A stretch of DNA of 64,000 nt from Trichuris trichiura (lineage: Eukaryota; Nematoda; Enoplea; Trichinellida; Trichuridae), in NCBI GenBank assembly GCA_037903355.1, contig JBAJFE010000014.1, positions 1,302,001 through 1,366,000 of the forward strand, read 5' to 3'. The notes beneath the pieces are model-generated. The model saw only the letters and a program-made list of their open reading frames with translations. It was not told where the DNA came from and made no database searches. How positions within the stretch are numbered: the stretch's first letter is position 1; each line of letters opens with the position of its first letter. Shown piece by piece: positions 1 to 11,759 of this stretch. Position numbers and translations under genes: made by a program.

Positions 1-2811
1 TATATTTTTCATTTTTTAAATGTAACTTCTTCGTACGGGACTGTAGATTTTCATGCTAAACTGCTTCTTTTACGGAACGTGACCTGTTGAAAAACTTTTA
101 ATTCTCCGGAGCTTTCGGGTCAATCGTAACTCGTCTTTAGCGGTATTAAATTAATGTAATACGTGGACGTCCGGACGTGGAAATCATGGCGACATTAATA
201 GAAAACCACTGCTTTAACAGCACAACAAAAAATAAAAACCTGGTACGGTCTGGCGATATTCAAATTCACTGGAATGCTCTTACGTTAGATTTACGCGGGT
301 TGATCATGGAAATAACGTTATAATAATTTCATGTCCATTCCGTATTCGATAGGAAATAGCGTCATCATATTCCTCTTTGAAGGCAGGCTGGCTGTGTCAT
401 TATCGTTCACAAAAGGAAGAAACGGAAAGTAAAAGCAGCACCCAAGCTTAGGCAGTGATCTTTCCAAGAGGTCACCCAGATGAAACTGAGAAATGAGCGC
501 ATTGTTTTTCTCTAATTCCGTGTGCGTGTCCCAGAATGCAACCACTGTCACTTCTGTTGTCTATTTAGTTTATTTGTTTACTTTTGTTGTCCACTTTGAT
601 GCACAGCGTTTGACTTACGATCAGATATGTATTGATCGACTCTGAAGCCTGATTTGTGACTGCCCTTCTGGCTACTTCAAATTTATAGTGTATTCTGGCA
701 GAAAAATTTTTGTTAGTACGCGTTTTTCCTCTTTAAAATCGGTCTATCTGCATTCGACATTAGAAATTAACTGATTCCATCTCTTTTAGTCTAAAAGTTC
801 TGCGACTATTGATTGATCTGAAAGATGTTTTTCTTTTTTTCTTCTTTCTTCTTAACGAGTGTTTTTTAAAACGTTTCTTTGAAAAATGTTTTGCGGTTTT
901 TTCTACCCCTTTTTAAAATAATGTTTACTGAATAAACGCTAAGCGCGGAGCTTTAGGGTCACACCAAGTTTGCGCAATAAGCGTCATTTTAAAAATGGGT
1001 TGAAAAAACCGAAAATGGTTTTTCCGAGAAAAGTGATCTGAAGGATCATAAAAACTGCGTTTGATTTGACGCACAAACATTAGGGTTCCACTAGTTTGGT
1101 GTTTTCGAAGTCGACTTCTAGCAGTCCTTAACGCTGAGTTAAGGGTAGGCGCAGATGGAAGCTCAAATCACGTCGAACATTTTCCGGATGCCTTGACAAG
1201 ATGATCTATTCCCTGCTGACGCGTATGCAGCATAGAGATGGTACTAAATAGCGAAAATATACCAGTGGAACATTCCCCCTTTCGACTGCGGTTGATTCGG
1301 GATGCCCAGTCGCAATGCAAGCCTTGAATAAAATCTTGTACGGTAATGCTTGTCTGTCTTGTCATCTTTTCGCGCCTTTGGGATGAAATACCGGTGAAAT
1401 CATTCCGTAAATAAAATCACCCTAGCAGCTTTGTTACTAAAAGGCGTTCTTGAGAATTCTGAGGACGCAGCGATTCTCTGAAACGTAAACAACCGGAGCA
1501 GTGACCCTTACTGCGGGTGTCTCGCCACATGGCACTAAACCAAACATGCATTTGAAAGCTTTAAAATCTGGCGCCTGCTTGAACTTTCATGAGTTTAGTA
1601 ATGGCTCTTATTCATGATTTTCTCTAATCTAGATGGAAATGTGGCAGCAATAGCTTTGTCAGCTGTTTCGCTCATCATTTTCTCATTTTTCAGCTTAGAA
1701 CAAATTTTGACGTATACAGTCATCCTTTGTTTGCATTAAACGGTTTGGCTGAGTGACTGCATTTTATGTTTACGATTCTGCTGTGACAAAAACATTCATG
1801 ATTTATATCAGATGCTATAATCTCAGAATGGCCATTAATAACGTCATAGAAGCCTAGAATGACGTATCGAAACAATGCATGCATCGTGCTTGACAGTGCT
1901 TATCCCAGATCTGATCTGTTGCATGATGAAAGTTTGGAAGCTTTTTCGCGATAGCTAACGATTGCGAAACTATCGCATGCTGTATAAACTATTGAACAGC
2001 GCTTACAATGGTTGAGAAACAATGACTGTGATGCAGGACGCAACAGGATAGCCACAAAAGCTATCTGAGCTAGCTTGGAGCCATACAAGCAAGTGCTGTA
2101 CGAAAGAAAAACGCTTGCGAAACAAGAGAAGCTGGAATTCTATTTTACCAGGATGAAAAAATATTATGAGGACGACAGAGTGCTACCTTCTACGTCTAAT
2201 AGGATTTCAGTTCGCGCATAACTAAAGACAGTGAGACATAAATGCGAATCCAATGAACCTCTGTTTATTACTAGTTATGAGGTCATCTATGTTCGAGCTG
2301 GGTGGATCATTTTCCATAGGCTCAATACGAAAGCATGTAGCTTCTGGAAGCTACTTTGAACTCTATCCGCAGTAAAGGCTTCTATCATAAAAGTTACCCA
2401 ATTAATACATGATGGCCATAAAAAAACACGTCATTTAGACCCATACCTTCCGTGCACCGTGGTCGAACGGATAGTTTTGATTCAGAATAATTCGTTTTTC
2501 AACGCAGCTTACTGACGACATTTCTCCTTTGTTGTGTACAAGCAAACAATCTTTCTGATATTTTGAGCCAAACCGTGGTTTCCTATGGCTTGTGTGTCTC
2601 TTATAACGCGATTTCCTGCAACGAGAGATTTTTCAGGATTGTCGAATAACCAAATTTTCGTGTTACACAAGAACTACCTGTAGTTATCAAGTAGAAGGGA
2701 CCCAAAATTAATTATTCAAACGCTGTAGATTTCTAACGGAAAGTGCGCAGGAGCGAAGTCTACTGTATCAAGTGTCCAGTATTCGTCTTGAGTTGGTGGT
2801 TCAACAAGAGA
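1..2811. other. No gene recognised; 5' flank of the Tudor gene
   Basis: Low-complexity, AT-rich sequence with only short open frames that match no family I know and lack a convincing chain of splice sites. It presumably holds the promoter and 5' UTR of the downstream SAM/Tudor gene, but I see no clear motif. An upstream exon of that gene cannot be excluded. Confidence 0.5.
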
Positions 2812-4080
2812 ATGGCGCGTACTCGCTTTCCATCTTGTTGCGACGTGCTAGCAGATTGCCCTGCTATGGATTGGGCAACGGAAGCCGTTAAAGTGTGGTT
2901 GCAGATTGTGGACAAAAGTGAATGGATTGAATTTCTCGTTGACCGTCGAAACGTTGACGGTGCGGCTTTGATGTCGCTTCGCAAGGAGGACTTGAACGCA
3001 GCTTTGTACAGTGGATATACATTGGAAGAGTTGAACAGTTTAATGGATTGCATCAGATCTCTGCGAATTGAACAACTTTCCAACCCAGACCAGTTGCTGT
3101 TTCGGTACCTTTACTGCTTGTCTGTTAATGGAAATTCCAAGACGGTTGTATTTTGTTCGGTCTGCATCGTTGATAATTACGGTAAACTGTCTTAGGAAAA
3201 GGATCGAAAATGCCACTGTGCTAATACTTGTCCGCGTGAAGATGACGAACTGCCTGGAAAGGATTCATTTTCTAATGGTTGGTTATACGCGCTAATGTAC
3301 TGTGCATAAATGTCCGTTGTCCATTTTTCAGTGAGCGATCAGGTCGCAGCTGGTTCAGTCCCAGGAAAGCTTGAAGAAAAAAGTAAGTTGCCCGAGTTTA
3401 GCAGTTTTGTTTTGGTCTATAGTTTATCTTGCAACCGCATAGAGGAAAGTGAAAATTGGGCTGAGCTTTCAAATGAACTACCTTGTAGTCGCATATGTGC
3501 ACCGGTAAAACATTATCCTAGTCAGAAGTCGCTTGTTAGTCAAATCAAACTGGACAGTAATGGGCGTTTTGCTGGCAGGATATGCCATTTTTCCACTCCT
3601 CACAGTTTCTACGTAACAGCGAAGCAGTGGGAGAGAGATGTTAGGCGTATGGAAGACTATCTAACAAAACATTCCAAGAACCTGCATAAAATTAAGCGCA
3701 CTGAAATTTTCAATGGCATGGCTTGTTGCGTGTATAATCTGAATCGTGGACCATCTTGGATGCGTGGATGCTACCTGAAAACGGAGGAAGACAGCGGTCT
3801 TTTGCAAATTGAGTGCGTCGACCATGGCTACGCAGTGAAATCTTTGCTGGCCAACGTGAGGAGGTTGCCTGACGATATGACCAACTGGCCACCTTTGTCT
3901 TTACCATGCAAGCTTGAAGGAATCGGAAATTCTGTGTTTCATGAGTTTTGTAAAAACGTATTGTCGGGATTGCATTTTACAGTTCTTATCCAGATAGGAC
4001 AACTTTGTGGCGATAGGTACACTGTCAAACTGTTTAGCCCGAGTACAGGAAAGCGACTGCTAGAGTTTGTTAACACATAA
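2812..4080 (+). CDS. SAM domain plus extended Tudor domain protein (TDRD-like)
   Basis: The first exon from ATG 2812 encodes a SAM-like helical domain at about residues 19-85 (WATEAVKVWLQIV, then LEELNSLMDCI). The last exon, ending TAA 4078-4080, encodes an extended Tudor domain: an SN-like lead-in (GRICHFSTPHSFYV), a Tudor core (MACCVYN, SWMRGCYL, IECVDHGYA, VRRLP) and a trailing SN-like half (FTVLIQIG, YTVKLFS). The intermediate splicing is a model. Donor near 3144, an exon at about 3196-3281 (reads KCHCANTCPREDDE), acceptor near 3332, and a possible 60-nt intron (3383-3442) whose length is a multiple of three. Proteins of this kind scaffold germ granules and bind dimethyl-arginine tails of Argonaute/Piwi proteins. 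The usual VDYGN of the binding cage reads VDHGY, so methyl-arginine binding may be weakened. It lies tail-to-tail with the Argonaute gene. Confidence 0.7.
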
Positions 4081-4678
4081 TTTTTATGCTACGGTGACTT
4101 AACATGTTGCTTTTGAAGTTCTATTGCAAAGCGTGTGTAGCGGTTCCCAGCGTTGCCTGTTCTGTGCAGTACTTGATGATACCAGCTAAGCGTTACTATC
4201 CTTTTAAGATAATGATCGACTGATGGCCATTTGCCACCGGGCCACTGAATCGTCTTTTGAGTAGTTCATTTATCAAAGACCCCGCATTTAGTAACTTCTG
4301 CGACATTAAACTCTATATCACATTGTTGCTTCCTTAAAAGATACCAACGTTTTGCTGCAATGGTCTTTCGATATTAGATAGAAGCGGCGAATGAGATGCC
4401 ATTTTTCTGATGGTATTAATGAAATATAAAGTTGCACTATTGTCTTTCACTCAACTACCGAATCGGAGAGCTTTTGACGTCTCTCAGCATAGGTAGGTTA
4501 TGAGCTAAAGTAGACGTGCCTTGTTTGACCGGAGTTCATTAATTTGATGGCCGAAATGTGTAACATTTGCTCAGCGCTGGTCTGTCGTCACAATCTGGAA
4601 ATGGACTTCCGATAATCAGAATCACTTTTGAAATGTAAGTTTTTTAAACAGAAAGGCCGGTTAAACCATCGTTTATAC
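4081..4678. other. Intergenic, 3' flank of the Tudor gene
   Basis: No gene seen. It contains the 3' UTR of the Tudor gene and ends with the 8-bp sequence GTTTATAC (4671-4678), which is the left copy of a transposon target-site duplication. Confidence 0.5.
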
Positions 4679-6262
4679 CAGTCATTCCCAATGGGGGCCC
4701 CTGGGCCCCCTTGGGGGTCCTGGGGGAGTGCAAGGGGGTCCTGAATGCTAAGGGGGTCCTTGGGGGTCTCCGGTTGTGAAAATGAGAATACCAGCATGGA
4801 TTTTGGATCCATATTCAAACGCTAACGAAGCAGAGACATTTTTGCAAAAAGAGATGATTGAGTTGCAAGCCAGTGAAGAACTGAAGCCTAAGTTTAAGAG
4901 TGGCTACATTCATTTCTGGATGCAGCATCAAATTGCGACACTTTACCCTGAATTATGGAAGATCGTTAAAAAGTCCCTCGTGCCGTTTCCTTCCTCTTAT
5001 TTGGTTGAACGTGGGTTCAGTGCCGCAACAGATCTTTTGGTTAAAAAAGAAACAGGCTACAAATAGCGCAGCGTGGAGACTTAAGATTGCTGCTAACGAA
5101 TATTGAACCTGACGTGGAAAAATTGGTATTAGGGCACCAGCTTCCGCCACCACACTGATTTGCTAGCATAGCCAACTTTTCCTACTTGTTAAAGTCAAAT
5201 AGTAAACTTGAATGCAATAATACGGAGTTCGGAGAACCGACGTCCAGCATGATCAACGCATAATACTGTTGTTGTTAACAAGGCGACAAGTACAACAAAA
5301 AACAGACGTAGGATTTGACCGTGTGCGGTAAAAGCGCGTTGAAGTTTCTAACAAACCATTTTCATACACTGCGACTGAAGCGTTAAGTGCCAGTTAGTCA
5401 CAAGAGGAAAAGAGCGGTTTACTCCCGTTGTAAATAAGAGAACGCAGCAGTACCGAAACGATCAGGGCTTTCACAACCCAACTGGATCCGTCGTCAGCGA
5501 TAGGACACAAGCCCTGGGCGAAAGGGAGCACTTATCCAGTTTCATCGTTAGTGACAGGCCTTGTACCCTGTTGTTGACGACGGAACCTGTTGAGCTCCGA
5601 AAACTCCTATCGTTTGTATGCTCTTACCTTCTTTGACTTACAATGGGAATAAACGACTCTTTTTTCTTATGATAAAACTGCTAGACCGTATAAAGACGTT
5701 CCATCTTCATGTGTGGTAGTCTTTGCAAATCTTGACTACAAATCCAATAAATCTTAATAGGAAACTTTTGTCACACAAACCCATTTTCAAGACGAAAGTT
5801 TGGCAGCTGAGCGTGGAAGAAGTTTCGACCAATTCCATATGACTAAGGAACCTTTTTGACCTACGTTCATTTACTCGGCAAAGAAGAGCAGTTACAGGTC
5901 GTCTGAAATACTTAGACCACGCGACTGAAAAACACTGCACACGTGTCAGGAATTAGATTTAGATTCTTTATTGCCTTTTCCATATGGCACAGACCAGTGC
6001 AAAAATCGAACTTTTAAATTGAAGAGTTCAGATAAAATGCAGATTAAAAGTTCGTTGTCCGGTTTTCACCAGATCGAAAAGACAACAACAAAATTCATTG
6101 TTGAAATCTTCGGTAAACTGCGTGTCACAGGTACTCTAATAAACGCGAAAGAACCTAGGGCGAGAAAAGAGAAGAGCACAACCACGCAAGAACGGGAGGG
6201 GGCCCTGAGGAGATGCGCGTCTCGAAAGGGAGCCCTGGCGCAGAAAAGGTTGGGAATCACTG
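4679..6262 (+). mobile_element. hAT-superfamily DNA transposon, internally decayed (copy A)
   Basis: The left end CAGTCATTCCCAA at 4679 pairs with the right end TTGGGAATCACTG at 6262. The element is flanked by a perfect 8-bp duplication GTTTATAC (4671-4678 and 6263-6270), the size produced by hAT transposases. Inside both ends are G-rich or C-rich stretches (about 4692-4772 and 6195-6245). The interior keeps the last part of a hAT transposase on the + strand (see 4776-5158) and then about 1 kb without recognisable coding. At about 1.6 kb it is far shorter than an autonomous hAT element, so it was internally deleted or moved in trans. It sits between the Tudor and Argonaute genes. Confidence 0.85.
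4776..5158 (+). pseudogene. hAT transposase C-terminal dimerisation domain remnant (ZBED5/SCAND3-like)
   Basis: The frame starting near 4776 reads ILDPYSN, LQKEMIELQ, YIHFWMQHQ, then PFPSSYLVERGFSA and LLVKK, the typical C-terminal hAT dimerisation region of ZBED5/SCAND3-type transposases. A frameshift near 5052-5060 moves the continuation by one frame: NRLQIAQRGDLRLLLTN, IEPDVEKLVLGHQ, with a natural stop TGA at 5156-5158. The zinc-finger BED domain and the catalytic core are absent, so it cannot encode a working transposase. It lies wholly inside the element bounded by 4679 and 6262, which links the ends to the hAT superfamily independently of the target duplication. Confidence 0.85.
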
Positions 6263-6937
6263 GTTTATACGAATTATCTCGCGCTTTCTTCGTATAAACA
6301 AATTCAGAATTATTCAGTCTTACGCACAACGAATAGAAGGCGTTTTGTAGAGTCGTCATTCCTTTTGACGCACTCACAACTAAAAGCAACGTATTATCAA
6401 GAAAACACTGCACATTTATTTCGAAGCGAAAGTGTACAAGAAAATGAAAATATAATTCTTTGCAACCGATATGGGTCTTTACTCCCTTGCCGCGATATCG
6501 GCGAGGAACACCCAACCTACATTAGTCCCATTCCGTTAGTGCCAAATGAAAATTTTGAATAATTTTCAGCAACAGACGATCGATTGTTTGCATCACTCGC
6601 TAAGTGCTTTCAGGCGTAAGCACTGGCACTGGACTTGTCTCCTTATACGCCATTTGTCACGTAGGCGACCATCAAACTTAGCAGAGTCGTTTCAGCATTG
6701 CTGAGCGTTTAACTCGTACGACAGCAACGTGCTAACTTTACGTCGATACCTCAATGGGGAGTGAATGGCCTAATTGGCCTTAGTTGTACCAGTATGCAAA
6801 CCAATGCAAAAGGAGACACAAGCCGGCGTAGTGTACAGTTTATTGATCAAACGTCTACTGCAGCAGACCACCTAAAAAACAAAATCTGCTCTGGCTACAG
6901 TTTACAATCTGTTATTACCATTTATACTACAACCGCG
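6263..6937. other. Intergenic; 3' flank of the Argonaute gene
   Basis: Starts with the right target duplication of the hAT element (6263-6270). No coding region recognised. It should contain the 3' UTR of the Argonaute gene, which is transcribed leftwards. Confidence 0.5.
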
Positions 6938-9726
6938 TCAGATGAAGTACATTGACAGTCGGATATTATCGTGTACCGTTATCGCTCTGGTGAAATCTAC
7001 GTTCCTCTGTTCACTTTGTTGCCGAGAGCCATAAGAATCGTTACTGCTACCCCTAAAAAATGAACCAGTCAAACGCTACCTTTAACGGATGAAGACAAAC
7101 GTGAGGAAATAGGCGTGATCGCGAGAACGGTAACAAGCCAAATGAGCGAAATACACAGGAGCTGGAATGCTGACAGAACGCATGCAACGCCCATAGATGT
7201 GACACAGGTAATACGCAATGGCCTGCATTGTGTCAGCATTGAAGTTATTGTCGTCGTACAAGACATTGTATTTGGCCGGTTTGCTGGTTCCCTGAAAGGA
7301 TAATGCTTTTAAACAGAGAAGAGTGAACAAATGCAACACTCCTCACTTGAATTCCAGTATGGCTGCATAAGTAAAAATCGTATCCGTCTGCTGACGTCAC
7401 ACGATGATCAATTACTGTCCCAGCAGGCATATTTCTACCTTTCCCAACTGCCCTACTTTCATCTTTGCACATAAATCTTGCGTGATGTCTCTTTTGAACT
7501 ACAACGTATGTTATTCCAGGACGATATTCTTCGTTTAACGAACGACAAGCTGAACGCAGAGCCCCCAACTCTACGCGCAATACCTTAACAGGAAACGCCA
7601 TTACACTTTTTCCCTCTGATCATTCATTTTGTCACCTGTCTAAATTCACCTTCTGACACGCCATCGCGGAAAAGAATAATTTGACCTGGTCTTCTGTTAT
7701 TTGCGTTAGCAAACGCCATTATGCGTTCGAGAAACTCATCCTTCAAGTACAGCACCGATTCCAATCGCTTCGGTTGTGTGCGCATCGACGCTGCATATTC
7801 TGCGCAATAGACATCTACATTACCAACCACAGCAGCTACAGATGGCGAATCGCTGTCTGCAACGGGCGGATGAGTAACATCAACCCCAAGGACTAATGTA
7901 TCTCTGTCAGTCAAATTAGCCTTTACAAATGGGTCGCCAAGTAAACGGGTGTTCACGCCGCCCATTTTCATGTTGATCTTTAAGGCCAAATTTGTCAGTG
8001 TAGTTGCCGAACGCTTCACGACAACATCATGCAATGTTCTCTGCATGAAGCACTGCGTCATTATACCAAATTTCACGTCAGCCACGCGTTTCACTTCAGG
8101 GTATTCCCTCGCGTCGCTCAAAGCGACGAACAGTAATCGACACATTTTATTATTTTCTTTGTATTCCGTCAATAGACGCCGCACAGCCTTTTCGAAACCC
8201 GTAATATCATAGACGGTCAATAAGGTGTCGGCTTTGCGTCCCATATTCATTCCAAGATCATTGCATACTTTAGCTACAGTTGTACAAAATTCGCCAACTT
8301 TACCGAGCGAACTTGGACGACCAAATGCAATGGCTGAGAAGTTGAGGCAATCTCCGCCTTGAAAGAATTGTACGTCACGCATCTGCCATGTACCATTCGA
8401 TGGTTCCACAACCGCTGAACGACTGCCGCGCTTATACTCCAATTTCGGTGGTGGCAAAACACGACCGGGAACCTCAACGTATGTCCGAGCAATGTCCAAT
8501 CCAAACTCTTTTAAAAATTCGTCGTTTTCTAATTCCGCCCGACGCATCATTTCCGTGCACATCTGCAAACGTGTTGGAGCGTCCATAGCGCACTGACGGA
8601 TGACCAAAGTCCTTTGGTAATTGGACAATCTTCCCGCACCGTAGCGTTGCTTCTGGGCCACGTTACATACTTCCACTGGCAAGTATGCACTTCTGCTCTT
8701 GCTGCCAGCTTGTAAAACCGGCATTCGGGGGAAACGAAGTTGGAAATACGTTTCCCCAAAATAATCGGCGACGCTGATTTCACGGCCATCATTCATTGTA
8801 AACATTTGTCGACTAGCATCTGGAGCTATGCCGATAATTCGGTATTGAGCATTGCAAGGGCGGTGAGTGACGGTCACACGAATTCCTTTGAGGGCACGCC
8901 CAAGAATCTTTAGCTCAGCGTCGGTCAGTCTTGTCTTTGACTGAATCTGATCAACAGAATACCGAGGTGGTGACCGATCTCCGTTCAACACACTGCATAT
9001 GTAATTGAGAACCGACTGTGAGCGATAAAAGGCGGCATGACTCACGTCAATGTTTACCAGGGGCCTGTAGCCTTCGCCAACTCTTGCAGAAATGAATAAA
9101 CCTCGCCACAATTCCACGCCAAATTTTAAATTAACACCAGATCTCGTTGGAACTTCATAGGCAGTACTACCGACGACACAAAATCTCTCTGATCGACTAA
9201 CAAGCGTACAAGCACGACCTTGCGCAAGAATCAAGTCGACCACCTGAATAGGTGTATGCTCCAAATCGGTAGGCAAACCCCCGTCAGACATTGGATCTTT
9301 GAAAATTATTCTCACCATTCCGGACTTGTTTATCGAAACTCCTACCTGTACGGGTCGGTTCGAACGCATCAGTTGGACTTCCACTTGTTTTTTAAATATT
9401 CCTTCGCCCTTCATAGACAGCGGTTCTTTCGAGAATAGAAGCGCTTCTCCATCGTAAGCCATGCTGAATGGATTTGTAAAAACGTCTGGAGTTTCCTCGA
9501 CGAGCTTCCAAAAAATCCGCCGTTTGTCATCTCTCGACAGCTTCACTTTATCGATGTTTATTTCAACGTGGTACTGTACCACTTCAATGAGTCCGCTGGT
9601 CACCTTTTTCAGTTCGAGAAAGTTGGATACCAAGTGAATTTTTTCCCCTTTTGCACCGTAATCGGGTCGAGCACATATTGAAATTTCGCTCAGCGGGGAT
9701 AATGGATCACCGGATATGGAAGCCAT
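6938..9726 (-). CDS. Argonaute protein, AGO clade, four exons, 877 aa
   Basis: Exons on the minus strand are 9726-7636, 7583-7347, 7291-7101 and 7052-6938; phases agree and introns are 43-55 nt. Domains in order: N, L1 ([15 protein letters not shown]), PAZ, MID and PIWI. The MID pocket for a 5'-phosphate is present (YPEVKR, MTQC, LALKIN). The slicer tetrad is D616 (VDVTHP), E656 (KRLESV), D688 ([10 protein letters not shown]) and H826 (PVYFAH), each exactly 19 above human AGO2 D597/E637/D669/H807. The last exon ends MYFI, like the MYFA end of AGO proteins. It should bind small RNAs and may cleave targets. Outside the core it is clearly diverged from the near-invariant miRNA Argonautes (ALG-1/AGO2), so a siRNA or transposon role is my inference. 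It is neither Piwi-like nor WAGO-like in motif content. Confidence 0.95.
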
Positions 9727-9757
9727 AATGATAAGAAAAATCTGCAAGCGCTTAAAG
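9727..9757 (-). promoter_or_regulatory. Possible trans-splice acceptor just upstream of the Argonaute start
   Basis: On the minus strand a 3' splice-site-like string GCGCTTGCAG ends at 9742, only 15 nt before the ATG at 9726. Such a short distance from acceptor to start is typical of spliced-leader addition in nematodes, but an ordinary 5' UTR intron would look the same. It supports the methionine at 9726 over an upstream in-frame one. Confidence 0.45.
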
Positions 9758-10838
9758 TAGGCGGACGCAGCGCTGCAACAAGTTACAACAGTTAAACGAT
9801 ATTCAAGTTCGTTCTGCTATCCTTACGCAAAGGCCTTTGCTTGGTTTAGGTATCAAAATGTCGCTGGACATTATTTATCGTTTGCACCCAATCTTCAAGT
9901 AAAAGTATTAATTTTGTTCTTGCTTTCTTTAAGGCATATTAAAAGTTGCGGAACGCAAAGCTGATACGGTAGCGTTGACGCAGAAAGTCTACCTTTTTTG
10001 CGCGAGTGAAGCTTTATTATCCTGCGAGTACATTAATTTGTTGAAAACTAGGCGAACTTGTGCGCTGATCTAACGTTCAAAACGCGGCATTACTTCTTGC
10101 AGCCGGCGGAACTTCGGCGGTTTGTTTGAACACTCGTTTTGTACTTACTTAGTTTGTGAGCGCGGCCATACTTCAGTGTATGTCCAAGGAAAAGGACAAA
10201 CCGCTGAGAAGCAATGTTCCGTTTTAAATAACTATTAATTTGCTGAAAAGATACAGCAGGTAATGAATCGGTTTTTAAAATTAAGGGTGCTTTACATCGA
10301 TTTGATAAAACCGCAGTAATGGGCGGTAATGGATTAAAATTGTTTGCAATAACAGAAACTGGCAATCTAATTTATTGGATGCGCAGTATGCGGGCTTATT
10401 CCAGCTCTTAAATCCGCTTTCGCGTCGCTCGATATAGTTCGGTCGACCTATACGCCCGGTATATATGGTGCTGGAGTGCTGACGGCAAAAGAACTGCAGT
10501 TTCCACTTTGTTGTAACCGTCCGTCATTTTTTAATACTCACTGCTGTTCTTGCCTTGTTGTTATTCAGCCTTTTATTGACGGGAGAACATGATTACTTTC
10601 AGTTTTTGGCTTAGTAGTTCTGGTCAAGTTTCTAGGACTGCCTGCAGTACCATTTTTCTTATTGGCGGTTACGTGATTTTTTTCGACGAGTAGAAAACAA
10701 CATTTTATTTGCAGTAAAGCAATATTTACAATAAAGAAACATAGGCAAAACGCAAGGAAAAGTAAAATATACGTTTTTAGTAAACCAATATGTACAAACG
10801 TCAGAGAACCGTACAATTATTAGCTATACCATCTAAAT
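9758..10838. other. Intergenic, no gene recognised
   Basis: Upstream flank of the Argonaute gene. Short open frames in this stretch have no recognisable domain or splice structure. It probably contains the Argonaute promoter. Confidence 0.45.
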
Positions 10839-11759
10839 CAGTGTTTCCCAACCTTTTTGGAGTCAGGGCCCCCTTTCGCAAACTTCAACTTGCCGGGGCC
10901 CCCGTCATTCTCCCCAACGTAATTCTCCTGCTTCTGTTATCCTCAAGTGCGCCTACTGTGGTTACGTTGTTGTGAATTTGTACAAGTAGTTCAACACTTG
11001 AAACAGCCTCCAGAATGTAGAATTGACTTCGCTGCCTACCATGTATGCCAAAGAAAAAACAGTTAAGCCGGGTCGTCATTAAAAACCTTATTAACCTGCC
11101 GATCTTGTCAGCCGCAAGTAGGACCGCATGGTTGGCGCTGTGAAAGTTGAGTGTGCGATCAATGGCTGGAAAACCTGCCGATGCGAAGTCAACGCTGAAT
11201 TTCTTTTCTACACTAGAGCGAAATGGCTAGTAAGGAAGCCGGCTGCCATATACGGCTAAAGCTCCTTAACGATATTCGAAACCGTTAACGCCTTTAATTC
11301 TTTAGTTGGCACTGAAGGCGTTCTTTTCGTATTGCTGGACTTAAGCCGGCTAATTGCAGACCAGGGAGCCTTCAGAGTACAAGCGCCGCATTGGGTTTCC
11401 TCTTCCTCAATTTTTTGGGCTGTTAGCAATGGTAACGCAATGTGTAAGTCAGGCTGCGATGCTGTACTCAGGGCTGCGCAATACTGAATCTAAATTCAGT
11501 ATTTCCTCGGAGGAAGACGACAGTCGCTTGATCTTACCTCAGTGCGACGACTGGGTACGGTGCATTGCTACTAATTTATCCACGTCTGGCTTGATAGTCG
11601 TCAGGAGTAATCACAGGTCGCCTCGCCTCACTATCCTGAACGGCAGGATCGCTCTCGTCCTGCGGCACCGAGTACCAGGGACCCTCTGAGGCCTTCCTAA
11701 GCTCGCAGGGACCTCCTAAATCCCCAATAGGCCCCTGCGACCGCCGTTGGGAATCACTG
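10839..11759. mobile_element. Non-autonomous hAT-like element (copy B)
   Basis: The left end CAGTGTTTCCCAACC at 10839 and the right end GTTGGGAATCACTG at 11759 form inverted repeats matching 13 of 14 bases. Next to each end is the same GC-rich tract style (GGGCCCCC near 10867; AGGCCCCTGCGACC near 11728) as in the element at 4679-6262, so they belong to one family. The flanking 8-mers ATCTAAAT and GTCTACGG share only TCTA, so the target duplication has decayed or the two ends come from different insertions. No transposase segment was recognised. Confidence 0.65.

Noticed and set aside
11354..11689. 111-codon open frame inside hAT copy B
   Set aside because: No transposase motif; likely a chance frame in GC-richer element sequence.
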